64,000 nt of DNA from Acanthococcus lagerstroemiae (lineage: Eukaryota > Arthropoda > Insecta > Hemiptera > Eriococcidae), in the NCBI GenBank assembly GCA_031841125.1, contig CM063113.1, forward strand, positions 33,439,312 to 33,503,311, read 5' to 3'. Shown piece by piece: positions 11,972-24,429 of the stretch. A program made the position numbers and the translations under genes. Below the pieces are notes generated by a model. It saw only the letters and a program-made list of their open reading frames with translations, was not told the origin of the DNA and searched no databases. Numbering within the stretch: the first letter of the stretch is position 1; each line of letters begins with the position of its first letter.

Positions 11972-12058
<87 letters not shown>
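11972..12058. repeat. (GA)n microsatellite
   Basis: An uninterrupted AG/GA dinucleotide run of about 87 bases lies 40 bases before a hAT MITE. It produces long Arg-Glu and Ser-Leu open frames on the two strands, which are artefacts. Confidence 0.95.
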
Positions 12059-12061
<3 letters not shown>

Positions 12062-12097
12062 CCCATAATCTAGTTTTTGGGTTATAGCTTACTTCAT

Positions 12098-12466
12098 GTC
12101 GCTTAAAGGTTTGCCAGATTGGTCGATAAATCACAGAATTGTCCGCGACAGATCGCAAATTGGGCGGCTTGAGGTTATTTCACATGATACTTGTAATTTT
12201 GAAGATTTCATAGCTATGAACAATCGAATCATCTGAACTTAACTGAGTCCCTTTGACTATCAGAACCGATTTGTTTTTCGTTATCAAGTCTTACCACAAA
12301 ATCACTTTTTTTGCTGATTGCTGGTATTACCGGTAGTGTTCTGTTGCGTGCGTTAATTCCCAATTATCACAAATAACGAAGAAAAAAATTTAGTTGACTT
12401 TGAGCGATATTGGTACTTCTGATTTGCGATTCCAACTCGAATAAATCTGGCAACCCTGGTCGCTTA
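12098..12466. mobile_element. hAT-type MITE with perfect 8-bp TSD
   Basis: The element runs from 12106 to 12458 (353 bp). It is flanked by the identical 8-mer GTCGCTTA at 12098-12105 and 12459-12466. The left end AAGGTTTGCCAGATTGG and the inverted right end CAGGGTTGCCAGATTTA form imperfect terminal inverted repeats. A TIR beginning CAGGG with an 8-bp TSD is the hAT superfamily signature. There is no ORF inside, so it is non-autonomous. The left terminal C is changed to A, suggesting some age. Confidence 0.85.
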
Positions 12467-13059
12467 TATCAAAACAAGTTTAAAACAAAATTTGATCTCG
12501 ACCCGATTATCTATAAAAGTAGTCCTGAACAATATTTTCGTAACTTCCCTCAAGACGATGTAAAAAGGTAAAAGGGGTTTGAAAGTAACCCTTTACATTG
12601 CCATAGATTAACACAGGCCACATGGGTCGAATTATAGAATTTTCGAAATTTTATTGGTCTCAGCGACTTATTCAAATAGAAATGACGAATACTCACTGAC
12701 TGGTTTCTGTACAACGGCACCTACCCATTAATGGGTGTTTCTCCGTCCGTCTCCCCCCCCGTCCCTTGAATACAGTACATGTAGATTTGTGCTTTTTTGG
12801 GGTTTCATTGATCGGAAATAAAATTTTGGAAAATAATTTTTAGACGTTCCATTCGTGAAAATTACACAGTGGAAGTACCGTCGCGGAGGAGAGGGGGGGG
12901 GAGTAAAACTTGTTGAACTCATTTTTGATAACGCTTTGACTCTACATCCCAAATTATGGCTCTACAGATGTGGGAGGGGTCATCAATAGGGTAAAATATA
13001 ATATGGAAATTGGTTTATTATATCCAATTGATGACGAGAGTAAAATGAGACCAGCCACA
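12467..13059. other. No gene recognised
   Basis: Contains C and G runs near 12752-12762 and 12891-12901 that create spurious ORFs. No transposon boundary or coding signal was seen. Confidence 0.45.
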
Positions 13060-13235
13060 TCCAAATCGTGAGTGCGTTTGTGAGCATCACTCGGTAATCG
13101 CACGACGTGAACTAATGCTGAGTGATCAAGGGCATGGAATGAATATCAGTGATTGAAATGGAATTCATATGTGAGCGCTTGTGTGAGTGTTCTTTGAGTG
13201 CTTGAGTGAATGCATAAGTGAGTGAAAAAACTAAT
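13060..13235. repeat. GTGAGTG-type degenerate short repeat (array 1)
   Basis: Variants of GTGAGTG, GTGAGCG and TTGAGTG recur every 8-15 bases, mixed with the same word on the other strand (CACTC). It is related to the denser array at 13915-14255. Confidence 0.55.
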
Positions 13236-13914
13236 ACACATTTATTTACCGAAAAATTAAAATTTTTAAATTATAATGTATTTTACACAGTAAAAGATGC
13301 GTTTTTACATTTGATATTGAAAATGAAGCGGTGTAAATATTTTTGAAATAACGTGTTCGACGCGGCAGTTTGACAAAATTCTGCAATACGAGTAGATCGA
13401 TTCACTATTATTTTACATCTATAATTATGTACTTGAATGAAATTATTAAGGTACAATTTTGATTAAATTTGAAATGTTTGACTGGGTGACTGTGTTTTGA
13501 TTTGCAATTATTGCATATGATTATGTATACCTATGCTATTTTTTTTTTTTTTTGTTGATATCGTTAAGCAAAAAACAAAACCAAACAAAATTAAAAGTAA
13601 CTGTTGTGATTTAAAACCAGTTTTCTTGATGTTCCATAAGGTAGATTCTAAAAATTATTTATTATAACCATTCAAAAAAATAAGACTGATAACTAAAAAT
13701 TTAAGTAGGGTTCTGAAAAAAATTATTATCCCATATGAAAGCATAGCTCCTCCTATTTGTTGTTTGATAACATTCCATTTTGAAACTGAATGTGGTTAAA
13801 AATTATACCTACTCGTTTACGAAATAGTATAAGACACAATTTTGATTAAATATGACTTATAACATTTTTGAATGAACACTCTCAATTTAAATGAAAAACA
13901 AAATTTTATTAATA
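13236..13914. other. No gene recognised between two GTGAGT arrays
   Basis: Very AT-rich sequence with a T run near 13541-13555. No open frame of interest and no known repeat. It may be the decayed middle of a single larger GTGAGT array. Confidence 0.4.
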
Positions 13915-14255
13915 ATGTGAGCATGGAGTGAGTAGAACTGTGATTATAGCATGAGCTGTATGTGAGTACACAGTGAGTGGATTGTGACTAAAATGTGAGT
14001 GATATGTGAGAATGGTGTATGTGGGAATATGATTAATATGTGAATATTGTGTGAATATATAGTGAATGAGATTATGATTAAAATGTGAGTATTATGTGAG
14101 TACTTTGTGAGTGTATTGTGAATGTGTGATGAATTTGTGAGTGGTTTATACGGTGACGTTGTGAGTAGTTTGAGTAACATTATCAAATGTAAGACCAATA
14201 CACCAGTTCTTTATATAGTGCTGGCACTGAGTGATCGTACCGGACGGATGATGTG
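13915..14255. repeat. ATGTGAGTAT-type minisatellite (array 2)
   Basis: The unit ATGTGAGTATTATGTGAGTA and its variants (TGTGAATATT, TTGTGAGTGT) are repeated about 20 times over 340 bases on the plus strand. The minus-strand frame at 13944-14198 is a His/Ile/Thr-rich artefact of this repeat. Confidence 0.7.
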
Positions 14256-15732
14256 AGCGGTACAAAATCTCAAAATAGAAGTGGACTGTGATATGTCGGT
14301 CTAAGTGCTCATCAAGTCGTCAATCGGGTAGGTCATCACAACCCAATAATTATTTGTTCTAAATTTCAAAATTGTGGTAGGTAATTATAACAAGGACTTA
14401 AAATAGGGAATTTCAACCAGGATATTGTAGGTATTATTTTTCAGGTTATGGAGGTCGCTAAATTCATTTCACAACTTATAACTTTTCCTCCTTTTTTATT
14501 TTCTTTTTGACCCACGGCACGATATTGATCCTCGGATGGTAAAGTCTAGTTTCTTCTTGAGTGAATAATTTATCTCTCTCCTTTAATTGGGTCTCATATG
14601 TACCATCAGTATTGGAATTTGAAACGAATATAGGTATCGAACAGATTATAGAGATAGCAATTGAAGGCGTGAAGTTTAAAACATTCTATGTAGCAATGTC
14701 AAAAATTTACAGGAGAAGCAAAAAACTGTTTCAGCTGAGGTGAAGGGGGTGGGATTGGCAAAATGAGTCCTCGGCCAGTTCTCCGAAGCTTTATTCATAT
14801 GCTCATGTACAAATTTTGGGGCTCACTCATGTCTAAGCTGAGAAAATGAGGATTGACGTTGCGCACATCCTAAATCCATGGGAAAGACAAAGCAAAACAT
14901 CCTGAGTGCCATCAACATCAAACGGAGTTAGGATGTTTTGCGTGGATCGCTCGCCGGCACATGTGTGTGCTGCGATCTTTGGGTTGAAATTAGAAAAACC
15001 TTGAGGCTCTATTGGCACCTAGGATGTTTAGTATTGTATGGGCGGCGGTTCTTAGAACAGTTTGTATGCACAAAACCATTTTTAGAAAAGTTGGCGCATA
15101 TGATGTTTTGAACCTTACACCTTCAGTTCCTTAAGTGACTGATATCGAATCATCAGATTTTTAATTCAGGCCCACTTTGGGTCTCTAACTCAGAAGTATA
15201 CACCTTGAGGAGATAAATTTGACTATGCTTTGAAAACGGCGCAAAGTACCGACGGAAAAGTTTTTTGGATCGCTGATTTCAGAAGTTGTAATAGGTTTTT
15301 TTATGTAACTTCGATTCGGACTTCAAAATCCAAATCCGACCCTTCGAATGGACGGAAAGAATGTTTCGTCATATTCTGGGTCCATTATGAAGCTTTTCAG
15401 ATTATCTCCTGTTTTTTGAAAGGGAGGAGTTAGATGTGCTGATGGCCAAATAATGTGTGTATGGATTGTAAAAAACTGAATACATATTTCAAAAATTAAT
15501 GTAAAAAATAAAACGTCAACAAAAAACGTTTACAGTTTTCCGCCATTTTGGACCCTCAGTCGGCAAAACAAGAAAATCATTAAATTGGTAGATTTCTAAA
15601 CTTTGTTTTCCTTTCCTTACATGAACGAAGCGTTTTTGTACTATTTAGAGTCGACATTTTCAACATCAGCTTAGCATCAACCACTAATCAGTAAAGATGG
15701 AACAATTTAAACAAAAACAGGAAGGTGGCTAG
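14256..15732. other. No gene recognised
   Basis: Two isolated words of the 6.2-6.9 kb tandem family (GGTCGCTAAATTCATTT near 14454, GGATCGCTGATTTCAG near 15267) are the only repeat signals. Open frames are below 70 codons and lack domains. Confidence 0.4.
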
Positions 15733-15940
15733 GATCTGGTTGGCCGAGTGGATAGCGCGTTGGTCTCGAAATCCCGAGTCTACGTAGCAACTCGCCAGAT
15801 TTCGACTTAGGCCTGCTTTTTTTTTGCCAGAAAAGAAGAGGGCTAAGACAGCCCTAAAGCCTCCCCGACGTCTTCGAGGTAATGCTCGAAAGGGCGGATT
15901 CCAGGGCTTGGGTTGAAAGAAAATTAGAAAAAGAAAGAGT
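15733..15940 (+). repeat. tRNA-derived SINE, Ser-tRNA-like head
   Basis: The 5' part resembles a tRNA. It has an A-box-like TGGCCGAGTGG at 15751 and an anticodon-loop-like CTCGAAA as in Ser-CGA tRNAs, but a poor B box (ATTTCGACTT). The anticodon and acceptor stems pair badly, so it is not a functional tRNA gene. A body follows (containing GGGCTAAGACAGCCC and CTTCGAGGTAATGCTCGAA stem-loops), then an A-rich tail near 15920-15945. Confidence 0.55.
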
Positions 15941-17649
15941 ATTTTATTTCTAGCATGAAAAATTTTGACTCCGAGTCAACATTTTTGACCTACCCACAAA
16001 GGTGACAGGGCTTGCGACGCCCTTGTTTGGAGACTTCTTGTCGAAATTAGGAACTTGAGGGAACCTCCGCTGGACCCTTCTTTGGGAACCAGGACTTGGG
16101 ACTTTTGAAGAACCCGCAGACCCCTGTTCGTATCCCTGGTGATGATTGAGAATTCAGAAGACGTAGCTGCGAATGTAGATTCACAATATAAATGGGTTAC
16201 AGCGGTCTTTGGCTCTCAATAAATCATTTATTTTCAATACATTCGCAACCGCGTGAGCAGTGAACGAATCGATGTTCTGGCACGTCCCGCGTGTGTCTTA
16301 TATGTACTTTTCAATAAGGCGGCAAGTGCGTCCATCGAATTCTCTAGTCGCAGTTCACGTTCACTCTTCTTCGCGGCAATTTTCGGGTGAACCGCAGACA
16401 CGGAATCGACCATAATCGACCCATCTCTCTCGTACGAATAGGAAAGAGAAAAGAAAGACTGTATACGCCTACGTTGTGGAAACAGCGTTGGGTGACTCTC
16501 TGACTATTATACGTCTGGCACAAGTCGCAGCATCTCAATATTATGTGCTTATTTGGTTATCGGCGAAATTTTTCGTATATTTAAAACCCGGCCACGTATA
16601 CGGTTCGGGTCCACCGGGGAGCACGTACGCCGAGGATTGCCCGACGTTACTGGCAGCACTCTGCCAACAATTTCAGCCTGCGAATTTGTGGCGGCCTTTT
16701 TGTCTCCCGCCCGTCCCACCTAATATACAGTATACAGAGTGTACAGGCGATATACTACACACGCTAATTTTGTTTTATCAAGCCGCTGAGAAACACATTT
16801 TCACGACACCAACACAGTACTGGACGTTTTTAGTCCTTTGTACAGCAATTTATCGTCGTTCGAGTCCAACTTCCGGCACCCTATTGGAAGCGGTAAATCT
16901 ACATTTCCTCGTTTCATTTTTATTTATTATTTATTTTTTTCATTTTTGCCGACATGATTTCATACGGCTGTGCTTAGTTATGTTCCTTCTTAGTCGGCAT
17001 ATCGGACTCGCCTTTTCGCTTTAAAGCCGCGAAGTTATTGCGAATCTAGAATGGTTTACAAGAGAGAGAGAGAGAGACTTCTCGGCGCATTCGGAGAATA
17101 AGCTGGAGAAATGGATGTTCCGGAGATGGCGAAGCGTCGATAAGGTCGAATTTCGATGCAAATTTCGGGTCATTTTTCGTGATACGTATGTACGATGCCG
17201 GTGTATATGTATAGTGTAGGCGTGCACGAACGGCGTCTCCGCGTCTTCATTGCAATCTGCCGACAATAAAAAAATAATCGCCCTTGGAAATGCCAGCCGA
17301 CGAGTTTTAATAAACGCCGCTCGCCAGATTGATGGCGCTCTCGACCACAGTCACGGATATTGGGCGAATTTTTAATATCAGTGATGAAAGGAAAAAAAGA
17401 AAAGAAAAGCATATGAAAGAGAATTCAGTGGTTTAGTTGGAACCCTGATAGGTTAAGGAACGGTTGAATGATGATGGAGTGGATGAGATCGACGATGAAA
17501 AATAAACAGTCGAGAAGTTACATACGTACAAGAAGATTAACGCGGCATATATTAGTATTTGACTGTAAATTGTTTATTTTATTCCCCCCCCCGATCGGAT
17601 GAGTGGGAGCATTCACTAATTTTCGAAAAAATTACCTCATACGGATTAG
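15941..17649. other. No gene recognised
   Basis: Includes an open frame at 16476-17024 on the plus strand in a locally GC-richer patch, a short (GA)n run near 17061-17076 and a C run near 17584-17592. The frame has no recognisable domain, a hydrophobic T-run-encoded end and no splice context I would trust. Confidence 0.4.
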
Positions 17650-18710
17650 TAAACGATGACTTACTTTTACTTAGGGGATTTCAACCTGCCATTATTCGAC
17701 AATAATTTTAGTAAGTCTGATGAACATCATGGAGTTAGCAAAGACATCTGTTCATTTTTACATATCAACGACCTTAAGTCACATAACGCTATCTCAAATT
17801 CTTTAAATAGAAGACTGGACTTTGTACTTGCCAACTTCTCTCACATTGCAGTTTCTGAGGGCGACTCCTTGACCGATACCTGTGATAGTTACCGCCCACC
17901 CTTACTCGTTCAGTTTGGTTTTGGATCTCACTTGGTTCACATATGAAGTTATTAAAAAGTTGAAAAAGAAATCCTCTCTGCTTAACCGATTAAAAAGAAA
18001 CCTAATGAAGAGTTGAAGCAAGAATTCAGGCATGTAAGAAAAGAAATCAAGGTTTCAATAACAAAAGCATGGAGTACATATAAAAATTCTTTGGAGGACA
18101 GAATGAAGTCTCAACCAAGAAAATTCTGGCGAGAGATGGCCAATAGACAAAGTAGTAGGTCTGGCGCAGAGTTATATACCTTTTTGGAGAACAAATTTAC
18201 ACAAGTTTAGATACTATTGCGGAATCATTTGCAAACTATTTTTCCAGTGTTTTTAGCGATAAGAATGTAACTCAGAGTGCTAATAGGGTGGAGTTTACTG
18301 GAGGTGAAGCCCTTATATCGGTGAGTGCGATCACTATCAAAGATATAAAACATGCCCTGCATGACCTTAAACCTAAATAATCTTGTGGCACTGATTCCAT
18401 TCCACTATACATATTTCGAGTTTGCTCACAGTTTCAGATTACTCCCTTATGTCTGCAATGCTGTCCTTGGAACAGGTATTTATCCAACATTATGGAAAAT
18501 ATCGGAAGTTATTTCACTTTACAAGTCAGGCAAAATAAATGAAATAAAAAATTATCGTCCCATCTCTCTAATTCCACTCGCGACCAAAATTTTTGAAACT
18601 GTCTTCCACAAATATCTATACAATCAGTCCAAAAATATACTATCTCCCTGTCAAAATGACTTCAGAAAGGGATATTCAGTGTGCAAACAAATCAAATGAA
18701 CTTCACATAT
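17650..18710 (+). pseudogene. Jockey-clade LINE ORF2 fragment (endonuclease end and RT start)
   Basis: The plus strand from 17656 encodes YLGDFNLPLFD, then NRRLDFVLAN and DSYRPPLLV, matching the C-terminal half of a Jockey-type apurinic endonuclease domain (GDFN and the final SD/DSYHPPL block). The linker follows in another frame (18013-18210, with KEIKVSITKAWSTYKNSL and KPRKFWREMANRQ). The RT start then follows (18484-18690, WKISEVISLYKSGKIN, NYRPISLIPLATKIFE and QNDFRKGYS). At least three frame changes or stops interrupt it, and the 5' endonuclease half and the RT catalytic core (YADD) are missing. It is a dead fragment, in sense orientation relative to the dpr exon. Confidence 0.8.
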
Positions 18711-18769
18711 GATGTCAATATAACCCTCTCCAAGGGTGGACAAATGAGTATCATTTAACTGGAAATATC

Positions 18770-19880
18770 AAACGAATTAACGAAATATTCAAAATAAGAG
18801 GTTTGAAATATCTCTCTATTTCGACACGTTGCTCTAATCTGTGAGCCATGTTAATGTCACTAATTCGAAGGGTGTACAGAATTTTGATTTTGAAAGCCAA
18901 ATCATGACCGAATGAAAAATTGAACGCAATTCTTGAAATCTGATACGCAGAATAACCTATTTCTGTTTATTTTTCGGAATTTTGAGAGTCAGAGTCAGTG
19001 TTATCCTTTTGAAGGATAAAATGTCAAATTCGAGGTTCCAGTCTCGGGTGGATCAAAAATCTGATGAAATATTAGAAACTAACGATCCAAAAACGCACGA
19101 TTTGCATACTTCGTTCGAAGGCTCGTACTTGAAATTCTGAGACGTCAGATGAGGCTCAAATGAACGCTAGATCAAAAATTTGACGGAATCTTCAAAATGG
19201 GAGACTTCGTTCGAAATCTTGAAACAAGCCAATTTGACTCATGGAAAATCGGTAATGAAATAATAAATTATTCAGAGCTCAAAATCAAAGTTAGATTTAA
19301 AAAAAAAAAAAAAAAAAAAACTGATGAAATATCCGAAATTAGTGATAGGTACCAAAAAATTTCATTTCGATACTCAATTCAAACTTGTAGAACAAGTCTG
19401 TTTCGCCCATTACTTGGAGGATCAAACGTCGAATTCGGAGAGTAAATATTAGGAGGGAGGTACACGACAAAAATGTGACAGAATATTCTAAATCAGCCTC
19501 CAAAAGCCTAGTTTGACACGTTGCTTGATTTCTCGAAACAAGTCAATTTCTCCAGTTTGAAAGTCGAAATTTGAATTCTGAATGCAACTAAATGAAAAAT
19601 TCAATGCTAATTTTCAATTCGGCAACTCGAATACCTATTCTGATGCTTGGCTAGATTCTTGCAGCCAATTCAATTTATTATAATAGTATGAAGTGTACAG
19701 TGTCAAATTTGGAGGCCAGATCGTGACCTGTTCAAGAATCTAATGAGATATCATAAACAGAAACTTAAAGAACTCCTATTTTGTTTATTGTTTCGATTTC
19801 CAGAAGAACAACAATTTTGCATATTCCAATTCTGAAATCTAGATTAAGAGCCCAAATCCCAGCTCGGTGAGTTGGAAAAA
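18770..19880. repeat. Diverged satellite, monomer about 120-155 bp
   Basis: Units start at words like TGATGAAATATTAGAAAC near 18779, 18915, 19061, 19181, 19322, 19476, 19590 and 19741. Most then share ACTTCGTTCGA or ATTTCTCGAAACAAG, CAAGTCAATTT and GTCGAATTCGGAG-like blocks. Units are so diverged that only the order of landmarks is conserved. A run of about 22 A bases sits at 19299-19320. No coding content. Confidence 0.55.
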
Positions 19881-22800
19881 AAAAACCTTTTTGAGGTATT
19901 TTGCTCGATAATTTATGTACAACTCGGTGATACAATTAAGTCCCCCTGGTGAGGTAGAGCCTATTTTCACCCACAAAGAAACTGGACGTTCCACTTGAAA
20001 ATCTTATTTCACATTACGTCAATCCGATTTTGCGATCAAAAAAGGAGGTGATTCGTAAAATTATCTGTATTTCAACGACTAAGAGGACTTGAGAATAAAA
20101 GGAGTGATGGTTCACATTGATAGCGTACCCACTTTACCAGCTTTACTCACCAACAGCTGCATAATTATAACTTTGGTAACCTTCAGAACCTACGTTCTTA
20201 CTTTCTCAATGTCATCTCCTTCCTGTAGTAGTTGCTCATATTTTCAGTTGTAAAATAACACCAAAAACTGATTCATCAACCTTACAGACCTACAAAATAA
20301 AACGCATATTTTAATTTATGACTGGTCGAACCCTTCCCCCGCCCCTCACACTAATTTCTTTGCTTTAATTTTTGACCATATCTATTTTTTTAACCTAGGG
20401 AGGACCAATTAATGTATGAATTATTTCAGCTATTTAATATTAATACCCTAAGAATAATATTTATCTGCATTATACGTCTTACTTTTTTTTTTTTTTCAGC
20501 TCCCTGTCCCACCGGAGAGAGTGTGACAAAAATACAAGATGGGCACAAATTATTTTAGAAGCGATCACTTACTGTACCACCAAAGTGTGTTGGAACCTAA
20601 TAACATTTATTACTCTGAGACGTTATTTGATTTCGAATCTTAATTGATCAGCATAAGATTTAATCACTTGTACCAATTTCCAGCTCTACGCTCATTTTTC
20701 CCATTTTAGTTGAAATTTTCGGAGTTCTATTTCTCATTTGAATGACGAATTACCACCGTTCAATCTTGACAAGAAGCTGTCCAGGCCTTCGGCTTTAATT
20801 TTTGAAAAATTTGGCTAAATTTAGTCATGGGTATTTTGGAAACCATAAATTACAAATTGAATTTGAAACAAAATTGGACATCTGCACAATAACAACACCT
20901 TTATATTTAGATTTTGTCGCTAGAAATAACGAAAGATCAGCTGTGTATTCTAGGGATGAGAAAAATCGATAATTTTCTGGGGAAAAACTTTATGTTTCTT
21001 CACCTTTTTCAATTTCTGGTATCCTGGTGCTGAATTTATTGAGGTAGGTCACTACCAAGTATTTAATAAAGTGGTGTAATCACTTTTGTAAAATAAAACC
21101 ATCATCTACTTGAAAAGAGCAAAAAAAAAAAAATTGAAAGAATAGTGATGGGCTGTGGGAATATTTCCGGGAAAGAAACTGGGAAGGAAAGAAATTTTGA
21201 GTGGCAAGTTATTTTCAAGGAAGATTGGGAATTTATTGTAGACCAGCTTGCAGGCACCAGTCGCAGTCAGTACTCAGTATATCACTGTAACAGCTAACAG
21301 TATCGACGAATCATAAACTGTCTTAGATTTTATCAATTATTATCCTATTCATATCACGGAGCGTCAGAAAATCTGAAATGAATTGTGGTTCGGCTTTCGT
21401 TGAGTTGAGCGCTTTGATTTTTGAGATTTAGCTACCTATATCAAATTATGAACAGTTCACATGGATTCCTTCTTACGAGTAGTTTGGTTACCTTCGTCAT
21501 TTAGTCACCTTCGTTTTAATCTCATTTAGTCATTTTGCAATCGAAAATATAGGTCGAAGACTAGACGATATCTGGTCGTTATAGGTCTCCGAGGGAGCCG
21601 TTTTTCTATACACGTGCAGGAAGCAATGAAGAGCCACAGCTGATCGAATTGGCATTGAAGCGTCCCAGTTATTCCAACTTCATATTCTATTTCAAGACCG
21701 GAGAAACTGAAAATTTTTTTAAAGGATATGTCAATTATTGAAACTACGAGCTCAAACCTGGTTCGAATCTCATAGGAGAGGTGCTCTTCAAATTTGAATA
21801 AACACGGAATAGCTCGACTCCCAATCAGTTTAACTCTTACAAAAGGATGAAATAATTGATGGCAGACTCCTTTGACTGCCTTAGTTGGCATCTGTCATGG
21901 ATAAAATACCCAATTTGGTAGTCATGCGAGTGTCGAGCTACTCCAAATTGAAACCCAACCGACCTTTTCCTCTGTCTTTTTTTTTTATTTCATCTTGAAA
22001 ACTGACTGGTATAGTAATTGATAGCGGCAATTTTGATCAAACGTGTTACACACCACTGACGAACCTATCACTGTCTGGCGTTAGAATTTCGGTCGACGAA
22101 TTCCGACGAAGAACTCAGACTTTTTTTTTACGCCGTAATAGGCGTTATTTTCTCTTTTGTGCCATTTTCCGGGCTCCGTTTTGTTGGACGAAAGAACAAA
22201 AAAACGGACAGAAATTCTTTCTGCGCCCAGACCGTACCGTACACAAAGCGGATAAAAATACTTTCACTATTTTCCCCATTTCCATTCATTTCAGTCTACT
22301 GGGATGGGTGTACGCCGCCATCCCTCTTCCCTTCCATTCATATTATTTGTCGACAAAAACAGAATGCGGTAAATGCTTATTGCTTTTCCATAAATTTTTT
22401 TTTTTTCACTGTTGAAGTTTCGTATCAATGGATAGGAAACATTTTCGATTACCGTACGCGGGGCCGATGGCGGATAACGGGGGAGAACCACAGTGCAAAC
22501 GAGTGTAACGGTAAAAAAAACATTATTGCACCGGAAAATGAATTCTCGTGCATTTCTACCGCTATCCGGACGGTCGTAATTTATTTTCGTAAATTGGATT
22601 GTTTAAAAACTACGATAATAGTTTCCCAAACGTATAATATACATATGACTGCTTGGAGGAGGCGAGAGAGGTCCTTGCAATTAGATCGTCATCGTTGTCG
22701 TCGACAGTTAATTTATTCGCTGTACGAGGCGTATAAATTTGGATTTTAATTAGAACTGAAGGAGTATGCGGTTTCGCGAGAGGTTCATGCGGCACCGTTC

Positions 22801-24029
22801 CCGACTAGTTTGACCTGAATATGCGAATAATTCGATCGTGTTTGATTGGTGTTGTAAGATTGTTGTACGAAGAGTCTACCCCCTCCCCCTCATGGGTTGC
22901 GTCTGGTTGGTAAGCTCAGATTCTAAAGGTACATTGACAAGTGAAAGTAGTTTGTGATACGAATACCTGCTACTACCTATCGAAAATAGATGTGACCACG
23001 AGCATTTTTGTATTCATAGAGAACATAAAAGCAAATTTAGAAAACCGAAACAGTCAGAATGTGATTATTATTGCAATCCTAGGCTGACGAAAAGGAGCTT
23101 CAACTCGTATTACAAACGTGGCCAAAGATTTCATGGAATTCATCAGAATTGTATATTGCACCCTTTATATATCGAATCAGTCAGGCCTGATGAGAGGAGT
23201 GAAAGGGGAAGACTTTCCCAGGCCTATATTTTTTAGCGTCCGAAATCTTCTTATATTGTCTAATCTTTTCTTGGGTTCTTTAGCGCAAAATAATTATTTC
23301 TGAGGAGGGCGTTAGATGACGAATCGTGCAATTTTTAAATATTTTTCTTCTGGCCGAATTTTATCTTAACGGTCCAGCGAGTACGTCTCATTTTGGAGGT
23401 CATTCTTCAAACTGCTCTCGGGTACAAAGGTAAGCCATCAGCTCTGATCGAAATTGAACAGAATCTTCCTAGTGATTAAAAATATCCACGTCATTCTACG
23501 GATACGCTCCGGAAAAATACGGCGGCACTTCAGTCCAATGACCAACTTCAGCTTCAAACGCCCCACAGTTGGTCTCAAGTTAATCAACCAACTGATTTCC
23601 AGACAGTGACTAGTTTTGCCTAGTAAACACCTTAAATACTTGGAAATTAATCAAAAGGCAGTTCTACAAAGAAAATCGGATCTGGGATTCAATTACTGGG
23701 GACAGGATCACAATAATTTATCAGAGCACGAAGGGAGGCATTATTCCTCTGGCTTCTCTTAAAAAGGGCGATCAAGTAATCAAAGTGAATCGACGATTTG
23801 GTGTGAGGGGAAAGAAGAAATTCACGGAAGAAACAAGGCAGCCAGCGAGATTTTACGGGTTGTGCTTCGACTAACATAAATTATAATGAAATCTATCCTA
23901 CGTCTTTTTTTCCAGTACTTTCACAAAGAGAGTCCAATTCTCCTAACATTTTTCTTCACTCTTCTCGAATCTTATTAAGAACCATCGCTTGCATGAAGAA
24001 ATTTTGTAAACAAAAATTGTTCTTCATTG
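19881..24029. other. No gene recognised; 4.1 kb of unique sequence
   Basis: The longest frame (22159-22749, +) has low-complexity Phe runs and no domain, with opposing frames on the other strand. A T-run plus CAG near 20483-20501 looks like a 3' splice site, but no coding sequence follows. I see no transposon ends. Confidence 0.4.
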
Positions 24030-24039
24030 GATTTTCCAT

Positions 24040-24426
24040 AAAGGCCGGCCACCGATATCAGCTCGTCCACCCATCGTGTCGCTGGCCTCCCCCTACGACG
24101 TTTTCGTCCGGGGGACCAAAGTGTAGATATTTTATTCCATTTACTGCTATTTTCTCTGGCTACATTTGTATACTGATCTGGTCTTTAAGTTTAATTTTGA
24201 GAATTGCCCTGAGCATTGAGTTTTGTGTTTTGATTATTTTTTGGTTTTGTTTCTTTGTATGTTTGGCACCATATGTCAGAACAGTGATTATTGTGCTTTC
24301 TAATACTTTAATTTTCGTTTTCAAGCTTAGGTTACCTTTTAGCAGTTGCTTTTGGGCCCAAAAAGCTCTCCACGCATTTCTCCTTCTACTTTGGATTTCC
24401 TTCTCCGTTTTGTTTTGGAATGACAT
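24040..24426 (-). pseudogene. RTE C-terminal region downstream of in-frame stop
   Basis: In frame with the RT after one TAA codon, this segment reads MSFQNKTEKEI, then NAWRAFWAQKQLLKGN and LTYGAKHT. After a frameshift it continues with WSPGRKRRRGRPATRWVDEL near 24050-24130. The NAWRAFWA, LTYGAQTW and RRGRP.TRW.DE motifs recur in the 46-, 51- and 54-kb copies, which supports this as the true C-terminus of the protein family. Confidence 0.8.
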
Positions 24427-24429
24427 TAT

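Noticed and set aside
11955..12158. Ser-Leu and Arg-Glu repeat proteins
   Set aside because: Translations of the (GA)n microsatellite; the same applies to the (CT)n tract at 46397-46447.
16476..17024. 182-codon open frame on the plus strand
   Set aside because: No recognisable domain; the end is encoded by a T-rich run; likely chance in a GC-richer patch.
20470..20530. Splice-acceptor-like T run with CAG
   Set aside because: No open coding sequence with a recognisable domain follows.
22159..22749. 196-codon open frame on the plus strand
   Set aside because: Low-complexity Phe stretches from T runs, opposing frames on the other strand, no domain and no splice or codon signal.
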